From: a bacterium
GTDB lineage: Bacteria; JAHJDO01
NCBI GenBank assembly: GCA_030631525.1
Contig: DAOVKY010000002.1
Location: 1-25,224 of the forward strand
Direction of reading: 5' to 3'
Length of the DNA stretch: 25,224 nucleotides
Below, in pieces: positions 8,709 to 16,500 of this stretch (positions are counted from its first letter, which is position 1; each line of letters starts with the position of its first letter). Below the pieces are notes generated by a model, which saw nothing but the letters and a program-made list of their open reading frames with translations, did not search any database and was not told the DNA's origin. The translations under genes and the position numbers were made by a program.

Positions 8709-9452
8709 ATGCGATATGAGATGATGTTTCCATATCAAATAAGAAAAGCAATAAAAGAATCATGGCCTGTTGTACTTTCCGTAGGTGTTTTGGAATATCA
8801 CGCAGAGCATTGTGTTACCGGAGTTGATACACTTCTTGTTGTTAAAGCTGTTGAATTATTGGAAAAAGAAATGGATATGGTTGTTTTGCCGCCGTTTTAT
8901 TACGGAGCGGCTAGCTATGCTGTTGAACCCCCGGGAAATAACGGCTCAGTGCAGATAGATTCAGATGTTCTAAATTCTTTTGGAAGAGAGTTGTTTAGAA
9001 GTCTGCTGAGAATTGGTTTTAGAAATATTCATATTTTTGTTCATCACCAGAGTGAAAACTTTAGTGCAGGAATGCCCACTGATCTGGCATTCAAATTAGC
9101 TGCGCGTCAGATAATATTCGAATTCATCGAGAAAGAAAAAGGCGAAGGATGGTGGGGAAGCAACAGTATGGAGAATTATTATACTGAACATGAAGCAGGA
9201 ACTGATCCATTTAGCTGGATTAAGTTTTACCCGTTTATGGATGAAAAAACGCAGAAGAAGTATCCAATAGATCATGCAGGTTTACAGGAAACATCATTGA
9301 TGATGGCATTTTGTCCTGAGGGAGTGGATATGAGCAAATTGTCTGAGAATAAATGGTACTGCAAACATGCAAAGGAAGCAAATCCGGAATATGGAAATGC
9401 TGCAAAGAAAATGATTCTGGATAAAATGCGTAGTATTCTCACGAATAGATAA
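8709..9452 (+). CDS. Creatininase-family metal-dependent hydrolase
   Basis: A 247-residue protein with creatininase-family motifs. The first metal segment is E29-Y-H31, with D40 nine residues after the histidine (VLEYHAEHCVTGVDT), exactly the canonical spacing. The segment that usually reads NGHGGN or NGHYEN is here VHHQSEN (111-117): the glutamate E116 is kept, but the usual histidine is Q114, preceded by H112-H113. A late DHAGLQETSLMMAF block matches the family's HAGxxETS. The family includes creatinine, formamide and cyclic-substrate ring-opening amidohydrolases, and creatinine itself is not assured. SD TGGAGGT is 6 bases before ATG. It is the last intact gene of the LacI-M24-creatininase operon. 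Pairing with an M24 gene mirrors creatinine-to-creatine-to-sarcosine degradation, but the altered active sites argue for another substrate. Confidence 0.85.
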   Translation: MRYEMMFPYQIRKAIKESWPVVLSVGVLEYHAEHCVTGVDTLLVVKAVELLEKEMDMVVLPPFYYGAASYAVEPPGNNGSVQIDSDVLNSFGRELFRSLLRIGFRNIHIFVHHQSENFSAGMPTDLAFKLAARQIIFEFIEKEKGEGWWGSNSMENYYTEHEAGTDPFSWIKFYPFMDEKTQKKYPIDHAGLQETSLMMAFCPEGVDMSKLSENKWYCKHAKEANPEYGNAAKKMILDKMRSILTNR

Positions 9453-9467
9453 AAATAAAGAAGGTAT

Positions 9468-9756
9468 AACTCCGGACATACTGCAGAATACGTTCCCTAC
9501 TTTATTAAATCAAAATACCCTGAGTTGATCAAACAGTTTAATATCCCCCTAGACGAGTATCCGCGACGCTGTAAAGATCAAATCAAACAATGGGAACAGC
9601 AACGCGACAAGCTTGTGAAAAATAAAGCCATTACACATGAGCGTAGCACTGAGTATGGATCCGCATATGTCAAGCGAACTGACGCTTGATCAGATAAGGA
9701 ATCTTTGTGATGATATGATTGAAGCCCATGGAAGAATGCTGCCGAAGTATAAATAA
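9468..9756 (+). pseudogene. Remnant of a GH4 alpha-galactosidase/alpha-glucosidase-like gene
   Basis: Two fragments in different frames resemble GH4. Frame A (9468-9689) reads NSGHTAEYVPYFIKSKYPEL and ends RSTEYGSAYV before a stop; it corresponds to the GH4 block usually written NGHxSEYVPWFRKR ... EYGS. Frame B (9637-9756, shifted by +1) reads LSMDPHMSSELTLDQI ... EAHGRMLPKY and then a stop, matching the family's extreme C-terminus (xMDPLTxAxLSLDEIxxMxDELLEAHxxWLP). The N-terminal NAD-binding half and the segment between the blocks are gone. The remnant begins 16 bases after the creatininase stop, so it was probably the fourth gene of that operon. It is a different subfamily from the intact GH4 gene at 19078. 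The remaining 9757-9858 shows nothing I can identify. Confidence 0.75.
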
Positions 9757-9858
9757 TTTGTGAGAGACTGTCCCGCTCAGGCAAAACAGTAACCGGCGCA
9801 TATTGCTCGTAATATGCAGTTTCATTAAAAGGATGTATCTTACCATTTCCAATTTAAA

Positions 9859-9899
9859 ACTTGACAGGACTTGACAGGAAATAAAATTATTGTCATAAT
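9859..9899 (+). promoter_or_regulatory. Promoter of the second LacI gene with duplicated TTGACA
   Basis: The 10-mer ACTTGACAGG is repeated exactly in tandem (9859-9868 and 9869-9878), giving two TTGACA boxes one helical turn apart. The second (9871-9876) has a 17-base spacer to CATAAT (9894-9899), a near-consensus -10. Transcription would begin near 9906, about 25 bases before the start codon. The tandem repeat could be two regulator half-sites or two alternative -35 boxes. Confidence 0.7.
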
Positions 9900-9930
9900 A
9901 TAAAATAGTTAACGTGAAACGATAAATATA

Positions 9931-10965
9931 ATGATAACAATAAAGGATGTAGCAAAAAAAGTTGACGTTTCTGTCAGCACTGTTTCTCAAGTGCTGAACA
10001 AGAAAGAGAATCCTTTTATAAGTCAGGCAACTAAAAAAGCCATATTTCAGACTGCTAAGAAACTGAATTATATACCCAGCAGGATTGCAAGAGATTTAGT
10101 CCGTGGGGCAACTATGGTTTTTGGCGTAATAATACCTGATGTAAGAAGTCCGTTCTTTGCAGAGGTTGTACCGGGAATAGAAGAGTCTGCTTCTGAAAGC
10201 GGATATGATATAGTGCTTTCCTATTCTGCCGGTGATTTCAGGAAGGAAAGAAAACACATCCGGCTATTCATGGAAAGAAAAGTTGATGGGCTGATAATTG
10301 CTCCTCTTAAAAACAATCAGAATATTCCTGTTTTTAATGACCTTCTTCAACAAAAATTCCCTTTAGTATTTATAGATAGATATATACCGGAACTGGAAAC
10401 AGACTTTGTGGCAAGCGATCTTAAACAAGGAGCTTATGAGGCAGTATCGCACCTTATCAAATTGGGTCATGACAAAATTGCCTATATAACCGAAGATGCA
10501 AATATTTCCACAGCAAAAGACGTTCTGGAAGGATACAAAATGGCTTTCAGTAAAAATAACATGACAATAAATAGAGAATTAATAGAGACGGCCAATCCTG
10601 AATCTGCCTCCGATGATTTTGACATAGGATACAAGGGAATGAAAAAACTCCTGCAAAAGAAGAATTTTTCAGCAGTCTTCTGCATGGGTGATGCTTTTGC
10701 AATTGGAGCGATTAAAGCTCTGAAAGAAGCAAAACTTAGAATTCCTGAGAATATTTCAGTAATAGGAATGGATAATCTTGATGTGTCTTCCTATTTAACC
10801 CCATCTCTGGCATCAGTAGCTCAAGACAAAATTCAGATGGGGAAAATAGCCAGCGAGATTTTAACAGAAAGAATCAAGAATCCTAAAGGAAAAAAGAAAC
10901 AAGTTTTTCTAAAAACAAATTTGGTTTTAAGAGAATCTGTTGGTAGCAGAAAGGGCTTTTCCTGA
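9931..10965 (+). CDS. LacI-family transcriptional regulator (second)
   Basis: A 344-residue LacI-type regulator. The N-terminal HTH is TIKDVAKKVDVSVSTVSQVL (3-22), followed by the hinge IPSRIARDLVRG. The effector-binding domain begins MVFGVIIPDVRSPFFAEV and shows FIDRYIP, LIKLGHDKIAYI, FCMGDAFAIGAIKAL, ISVIGMDNLDVSSYLTPSLASV and a C-terminal LVLRESVG, all family landmarks. No SD is evident before ATG 9931 (the preceding bases are AT-rich). It has its own promoter and follows a decayed GH4 gene. Its targets could be the secreted hydrolase genes downstream or the operon upstream; neither can be shown from sequence. It is distinct from the regulator at 6510, with clearly different effector-pocket residues. 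Confidence 0.93.
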   Translation: MITIKDVAKKVDVSVSTVSQVLNKKENPFISQATKKAIFQTAKKLNYIPSRIARDLVRGATMVFGVIIPDVRSPFFAEVVPGIEESASESGYDIVLSYSAGDFRKERKHIRLFMERKVDGLIIAPLKNNQNIPVFNDLLQQKFPLVFIDRYIPELETDFVASDLKQGAYEAVSHLIKLGHDKIAYITEDANISTAKDVLEGYKMAFSKNNMTINRELIETANPESASDDFDIGYKGMKKLLQKKNFSAVFCMGDAFAIGAIKALKEAKLRIPENISVIGMDNLDVSSYLTPSLASVAQDKIQMGKIASEILTERIKNPKGKKKQVFLKTNLVLRESVGSRKGFS

Positions 10966-10980
10966 TGAGGGAACGGAGCA

Positions 10981-11434
10981 AAATTTCTAATTTTAAATTT
11001 TCAATTATTAATCAAGTTTTAATGCTTTAATTTTTAATTATGAATTACGATTTGGAAGAAAGAACAGCAAAATTTGGTGAAGATATTATCGTCCTTGCCC
11101 AGAAAGTGCCAAAAAATACAATAACCTTGCCTATTATTTCTCAATTGATAAGGGCAGGCACAAGTCCTGGAGCAAATTACTGCGAGGCAACAGGTGCAAG
11201 TTCAAAGAAAGATTTCAAGAATAAAATTCATATCTGTAAAAAAGAAATTCAAGAGACAAAATATTGGTTAAGAATGCTAACAAAAGCTTGCGATGAGGTT
11301 AAAGAAGAGACAAGAAAATTATGGAAGGAGGCTCAGGAGCTAACATTGATATTCGCAAAAATTGTCTCAACTATGAATAAAAAAATAATAATTAGAAATT
11401 CTAAAATTAGAAATTGATTGAAAATTAGAAATTT
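10981..11434. repeat. AT-rich inverted repeats flanking the four-helix-bundle gene
   Basis: AAATTTCTAATTTT at 10981-10994 is the exact reverse complement of AAAATTAGAAATTT at 11421-11434. A further 13-base copy, AAAATTAGAAATT, lies at 11403-11415 across the end of the enclosed gene. Both flanks are made almost entirely of permuted ATTTT/AAATT words. The arms bracket one small gene exactly, suggesting a cassette-like unit. Low sequence complexity makes some of the match expected by chance. Confidence 0.5.
11040..11417 (+). CDS. Four-helix-bundle protein (S23 rRNA intervening-sequence protein family)
   Basis: A 125-residue, mostly helical, lysine-rich protein of the IVP/S23 family (PF05635-like). 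Diagnostic parts are LEERTAKFGEDIIVLAQKVP, LPIISQLIRAGTSPGANYCE (28-48), KDFKNKIHICKKEIQETKYW and a final helix. The family was first found in insertions of 23S rRNA genes; related proteins act as accessory factors of diversity-generating retroelements, but free-standing copies are common and unexplained. No rRNA or reverse transcriptase is nearby. The last ten or so residues (KKIIIRNSKIRN) are encoded by the flanking AT-rich repeat, so the natural C-terminus was probably extended by it. No SD precedes the ATG. Confidence 0.88.
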   Translation: MNYDLEERTAKFGEDIIVLAQKVPKNTITLPIISQLIRAGTSPGANYCEATGASSKKDFKNKIHICKKEIQETKYWLRMLTKACDEVKEETRKLWKEAQELTLIFAKIVSTMNKKIIIRNSKIRN

Positions 11435-11501
11435 AAAATTAATAATTAGTTTCTGGGTTTAGAATTTAGGATTTAATGTAACGAGAGAGGGGAGTATAAC
11501 T

Positions 11502-12179
11502 ATGTTGAATAAAATTCGCAAGTCTGGGAGCAGGTCGGCCGGATTTACTCTTATGGAGCTTTTGGTCGTAGTAGCCGTCATAGCCCTGCTTGCATCACTG
11601 CTTTTGCCAGCTCTTACTAACGCGCGGGAGATGGGGAGAAGGATGAAATGCGTGAGTAATTTGAGGCAGATTAATTTTGGTACAATGCTGTATGTGCAGG
11701 ACTATGATGGATGGTTACCTCCGGCTAAACATGGGGGGGCGTCTACGACTGCTTTTGCTGTTTTAAAATTAAATGGTTACATCAAGCCTGAACTATGGAA
11801 CTGTCCTTCTGACAAGACTGAAGGCTCTAATTTATATGTCTATATGGAGGGGGTTAGGCGCAGCTATCTCTGGAATTGCGAATTTGGACACGGGGATGAT
11901 TCTTGGGATTTAGGTGAACCACGTAAGCTTCACCGGTTGAGATTTCCATCTAAAATTATACTTTTACTTGATGGTAACCAGACCATTGCTTGTACAGGGG
12001 GTGACGCAGAATATTACTATGGATCTGTTCATGTTCCATTTGTATTTGATCCTGCTCGTCCGGTGTTCTGTGATCGTCATTCAGGAGGAGTGAATTGTCA
12101 GTTTGCTGATGGTCATGTAGAATGGCTTAATACAGAAAAATACTACAGTGAGATTTATGGACAAGACGACTTTAATTGA
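11502..12179 (+). CDS. Type II pseudopilin with H-X9-DG C-terminal motif
   Basis: A 225-residue protein with a prepilin signal: a short basic leader, then [19 protein letters not shown] (from residue 14), with the type IV prepilin peptidase cleavage after G and the conserved E5 of the mature protein. The following segment [21 protein letters not shown] matches the DUF1559-like/SBP pseudopilins abundant in planctomycetes and Lentisphaerae. The C-terminus has [18 protein letters not shown], an exact H-X9-DG motif. It should be membrane-anchored and assemble into, or be displayed by, a type II secretion-like apparatus. SD GAGGGGAG lies 8 bases before ATG. Such pseudopilins are often scattered near carbohydrate-hydrolase genes in these phyla, as here; a role in export or surface display is inference. 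Confidence 0.93.
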   Translation: MLNKIRKSGSRSAGFTLMELLVVVAVIALLASLLLPALTNAREMGRRMKCVSNLRQINFGTMLYVQDYDGWLPPAKHGGASTTAFAVLKLNGYIKPELWNCPSDKTEGSNLYVYMEGVRRSYLWNCEFGHGDDSWDLGEPRKLHRLRFPSKIILLLDGNQTIACTGGDAEYYYGSVHVPFVFDPARPVFCDRHSGGVNCQFADGHVEWLNTEKYYSEIYGQDDFN

Positions 12180-12281
12180 TATGTAAAATCGCTATTAATC
12201 ATCGAATGTTTTAATGGTTGGGGGCAGCGGCATTAATTGTTTGGAGAAATTTAAAAATAATTCTTTGTCAATAAAGCTGGA

Positions 12282-12366
12282 AAGGAGGTGGTAGAGGGCT
12301 TGAATTGTCGTGGCGTTTCTACATATAAAGTAAAAACGCAAAAAAGTTGAAAAAGATCAACTTTTT
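12282..12366 (+). promoter_or_regulatory. Leader-like element: perfect SD, 16-codon ORF and stem-loop
   Basis: A full anti-SD complement, AAGGAGGTG (12282-12290), is followed 9 bases later by TTG (12300), opening a 16-codon frame (LNCRGVSTYKVKTQKS if read literally) that stops at 12348-12350. The stop lies in the left arm of a perfect 10-bp stem-loop, AAAAAGTTGA (12341-12350) and TCAACTTTTT (12357-12366), 46 bases before the next gene's ATG. It may be a leader/attenuation element or simply the terminator of the pseudopilin gene. No codon bias towards one amino acid is visible. Confidence 0.35.
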
Positions 12367-12412
12367 GTAACTAAACTATAACAAATTAGCAAAGTAAAAA
12401 AAGGAGGCTGTT

Positions 12413-13330
12413 ATGTTAAAGAAGATTTTAGTAGTTTTGGGAAGTGTAGTATTTTTGTTTTCTGTGTTTAAGGCGATAGAAGCAGCAGAGTTACCAACTG
12501 AGCCGTTTCTTTACACCCAGGATTTTGAAGAGATGGATCCAGTAGACTTTCATACAACTTGCAGCGCTAAACACACGGTAAATTTTAAGGGTTTAACAGA
12601 GGAGAAGGCATTTTCAGGCAAAAAGTCTTTTAAACTTGATATAACTCTCCATGAAGGCCGTTACGTCATAGCATTAGTTCCTCTTCACTCAAAGAAGGTT
12701 CCTATAGAAGGTAAGCTTAATTTTTCCGGACGTGTTCTTGTGGGAGAGCAAAGTACTGGCCGAGTTAGCTTAAACTTTTGTAATATGGTGCCGTATCTTC
12801 GCACCGGCGGCGCTCCCATGTTTGTTTCCAAATTAGGCCCCACGAATGGAGAATGGAAGCTGGTAGAGGGAGATATGGTAAAGTTAAATAAGAAGTCAGT
12901 TAATGGTATAGCAAAGGGTTTTTGTGGAGTAACAGGGGATAATTTGAGCGCTCGTCTGAACAGTATTTTTGTTTATCTTTACGGAAAAAAAGGGACAAGG
13001 GTGGTAGTATATCTTGATAATTTTAAAATAGAGGGGGAAGTTCCTACGAAAGAGGCTTATCAAGAAGAAATAGAAAGAAGATGGGCTCCTGTAAAAGAGA
13101 GAACAGAAGAAAAAATTCTTTCATGGGAAAAATCTTTGAGGGAAATATACCAGAGCTTAGATTCTCTTGAAGAAAAAAAGAAAAAAGTGTTTTCAGAGGG
13201 ATTAAATTCTCTGGCGGAAGAAATAACTAAGATAAGAAAAAGAGGATATATCCGGATTGGCGAAGAGAAGAAGATGAATGCTTTTATAAAAGAGCGTAAG
13301 GATGAGGTTAAGGATGAAACTGTTCTTTAA
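12413..13330 (+). CDS. Secreted beta-sandwich plus coiled-coil protein, probably C-terminally truncated
   Basis: A 305-residue protein. It has a signal peptide (MLKKILVVLGSVVFLFSVFK ... EAAE) with likely cleavage near residue 24-26. Residues about 30-210 look like a carbohydrate-binding jelly roll: opening YTQDFEEMD, then GRYVIALVPL, a glycine-rich middle and RVVVYLDNFKIEGE as a closing strand, as in CBM-type domains. From about 215 to the end it is a charged helix-rich coiled coil. No catalytic domain is visible. The next gene also joins an N-terminal sandwich-like region through a coiled coil to a catalytic barrel, so this may be the front of a similar protein that lost its barrel; a palindromic repeat sits 97 bases after the stop. 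The perfect SD AAGGAGG precedes ATG. Family not recognised beyond this. Confidence 0.7.
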   Translation: MLKKILVVLGSVVFLFSVFKAIEAAELPTEPFLYTQDFEEMDPVDFHTTCSAKHTVNFKGLTEEKAFSGKKSFKLDITLHEGRYVIALVPLHSKKVPIEGKLNFSGRVLVGEQSTGRVSLNFCNMVPYLRTGGAPMFVSKLGPTNGEWKLVEGDMVKLNKKSVNGIAKGFCGVTGDNLSARLNSIFVYLYGKKGTRVVVYLDNFKIEGEVPTKEAYQEEIERRWAPVKERTEEKILSWEKSLREIYQSLDSLEEKKKKVFSEGLNSLAEEITKIRKRGYIRIGEEKKMNAFIKERKDEVKDETVL

Positions 13331-13370
13331 CCCGGGTTTGAAGTTATGATGAAACATTCATGCCAACAAG

Positions 13371-13400
13371 CCCCGAACCAGAGTTTCTCTCGGTTCAGGG
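13371..13400. repeat. Stem-loop after the truncated secreted protein
   Basis: CCGAACCAGAG (13373-13383), a TTT loop and CTCTCGGTTC (13387-13396) pair over about nine base pairs with one bulged base. There is no T-run, so it is a poor terminator; it may be part of a dispersed repeat. Confidence 0.4.
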
Positions 13401-13426
13401 CAAGCCGGCACAAAAGAATATAAAAA

Positions 13427-13498
13427 TGTCATTGCGAGGAGCGTAAGCGACGTGGCAATCTTAAAAGGCGAGATTGCTTCACTTTGTTCGCAATGACA
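13427..13498. repeat. 72-bp palindromic dispersed repeat (MITE-like)
   Basis: Ends are perfect 11-bp inverted repeats, TGTCATTGCGA (13427-13437) and TCGCAATGACA (13488-13498). Internal arms GCAATCT (13455-13461) and AGATTGC (13471-13477) also pair. The form TGTCATTGCGAGGAGCGNAAGCGACG with a mirrored end is one I recall from dispersed intergenic palindromes in many unrelated genomes. It fills the gap between two secreted-protein genes. No coding content. Confidence 0.75.
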
Positions 13499-13548
13499 GA
13501 GAGGACATTTTCAGGTAAAACAGGCATTAACAAAAAAGGAGATTGGTA

Positions 13549-16500
13549 ATGAAAGTAAAAGGTAAGGCAGGTAGCTTGTTTGTTTTAATAATGATGTCAG
13601 GATGTTTTCTTTTTTCCGGTATATCTTTGGCAGGAGGGCGAGAGTCTATTCAGAATAAAAGGATAGTAATCTTCTGGGATGAGGCTTTCCCTACTGGGAA
13701 AAGCGCAAAATCTTTATCCTGGTACCAGGAGCATTTAAAAGAACTTGGGCTGAAGACAACCGTTGCTGATGCAAAAGAGATGTCAGATAGTAAGTTTTTA
13801 ACAAAAAACAGGTTTGATACCCTTGTCCTGCCACTAAATGATTATATTCCTTTCCTGGCTACATATTCTATCTTTAATTTTCTTGCTGAAGGCGGGAATG
13901 TAATAATCAGTAGTATTCCCCGTTTTTCTCGTGTTTATCATAAGGAGAAAGGTACATGGAACATTAACATTGGCAAAAGATTTGATTTGAAGCGCGGAAA
14001 AATTGAATTTCAAATAAGGTTTCTTCCCTGGGAATCAGCCCAAAGAAGTCTTCTTACTTCATTAAAGATAAATCCGGACTTGCCTCCTTATCTAAAGAGT
14101 AAACTCCCTCCTGTCACAGGGCCTTTTATTGGGGAATACGGTCTTCCGGATAAGATGAATATGTATAAACATGTGTATAAACGTGCAGGAGGAATACGTG
14201 ATTTTGATTTGTGTGGCGGGAGAAATGTGGAGACTGCCGCAAACATTATTTTGCCTGTTTATCTCCTGCCAAGCGGAGAACCTGCTGATTTTATAGCCTA
14301 TCGCTACCACAATAATTGGTATAATGATTCTACCCTGATCATTCTTGGTAAATTAGGCGCGTCTTTGCTGAACACGGATATTGCCGGCGATGTTCTTTAT
14401 ACATCTCTGAAACTCTGCGAAGCAAAGTTCCCGGGAGAAGAAAAACCTTCCTATTATCAAAATTTACTAACTCTTCATAGGGAAGTCAGCAGTTTCGGCA
14501 GGCTTTTTATTGAAACATATTATCCGTTAAGGGACTTAACATTTAAAAAGTTTTATAGGAATAAAAAAGAGTTTAAAGAATTAAAGAAAAAGATGCTTTC
14601 CTGTGAAAGCGCTCTTTCTTATATTATGGCTGAGAAGCAGAAAATAGATTCCCTTCTCTTTTCCAGCTCAGATTCAAAAGAGCAAGGTGAAAGAAGAAAG
14701 AAACTTTTAATAAGGATAGAAGAAGAAAAGAATAATTTTCAGACTATAAAAAAACAATTGGCTAAAGAGATTAATCAGATCAGGTATCCGGAGGAAGTTA
14801 AGATAACAAGCCCTCTGGGCGAAATGCCTGTTACGGCAGATAGGACTGACGGCGGTTTATATACTTTACGCAAAGGATTTTTCCAAACTTGTAAAGATTT
14901 AGGAGTAAACAACTGGTTTTTAAATGCAAGGCCTGACAATTTTCTTCCATTCTTGAATGACCCGGAAATAAAGAAGAGCATACGAGAAACAGGCATAAAA
15001 ATCAGCCCTTCTATGTCTTATTGGCGTTTATTTCATATATTTCCTGCCCAGGGAGTTTTAAATATATCAACCGGACAGGTAACAGAAACACCGAGACAGA
15101 TTTATGATTTTGAACGTACTGAAAAAAATATACGCAGTCATGTCGCTCAATTTAAAAATCGCCCTATTTTAGACCATAAAGTCATGCTTGGTGAACGCGG
15201 TCTAAACAATAAATTCTGGGGAGAACAGGCAAAAGAGGAGTACCAGTGTCATTTAATGGACAAGTATAAGGATATTAAAAACTTAACTGAAAGGTGGAAA
15301 ACCAATTATCAGAATTTTAAAGATATTAAACTCTTGACCAGACCGCCAAAAACCGTCTCAGAACATTCTAACTGGGAAGACTGGACAAATTATCGGGAGA
15401 AAAGACATCTTGCCATTATCAAATTTACTTATGAAACTTTCAAGAAATATGATCCTGAAAGGCTTGTTTCTGTCCTTGCAGCTTCTACAGGAGCAGTTTC
15501 ATATCCATATTGCGGAAATAATTTCTACCAAGCGACTAAATACATGGATGTCAACGCAATAGACGGAACTGCACTTCCCGCTAAACAGGAATGGATATAT
15601 TTTGACCTTAATTGCGGCAAACCTGTGGTTACTGGGGAATGGAGTGGGTTTTATATGAGTGAAACTGATATTTTGAAAGGTAGAAAAAAGTTATCCGGAC
15701 AACTCTGGCAGGAAGTCAGCGGCGGCCATGTAGGAATTAACGCCTGGTTCTGGTCAAAGTATGGTTTTGAAGCAAATTATGTGGATAGTACAGGATTACC
15801 TACACTCTACGGCTGGGAACTGAAAAATCTAGTCTCTGATTTCAGAAAATTTGACCATATCCTTTTAGACGGCAGGAGAAGAAACGAAACAGAAGTAAGA
15901 ATTCTCTTTTCAGATACAAGCCGTGTTCATGAGGCGGATTGGACTACGAATCGTTATTCTTCACCTCACTATGTAGGAGTAGAAAACTATTACTCATTAA
16001 TGCTAAAACTGCATCAGCCAGCAAGGGTGATTGACGAAGAAGCTGTTTTAGAAGGCGCTGACCTTTCTAAATGCCGGCTCTTGATTGTTTCGCATGCTGG
16101 TTATCTTTCAGAGGAACTCCAGAAATTGCTGGTGGAGTATGTTAAGAAAGGCGGCAACGTCTTATTGGAAGGCAGATCCGGAAAGTTTGATAATTACGGT
16201 CACTCCAGCAACTTTCTCTTTAAAGAAGCTGGTATTGCAGCTTCTTTTGTAACAGGAAAAGCGATTATTCTTCCAGGAGATAAGTTTTATAAGTTTAGGA
16301 GAGATGAATTCGCTTTTTCTCCTTCACTCTTTTCTCCTGAGAAAGGGAAAGTTCTTATCAAATATGAGGATGGGAGACCTGCTTTAGTGTCTGTTCCCGT
16401 AGGAAAAGGTAAAGTTATAGTCAGCGGAGCGCCTATTGGTTTGGATGCTAAAGGGTTTGACTTCCTCACAATAATAATGGGAGAAATCTTCAAAGAAGCA

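Noticed and set aside
9578..9990. Minus-strand open frames over the GH4 remnant and second LacI promoter
   Set aside because: No family features and no SD; the opposite strand carries recognisable GH4 blocks and a LacI gene.
13543..13548. TTG start two codons before the giant hydrolase ATG
   Set aside because: It lies directly against the SD; ATG 13549 has a normal 7-base spacing.
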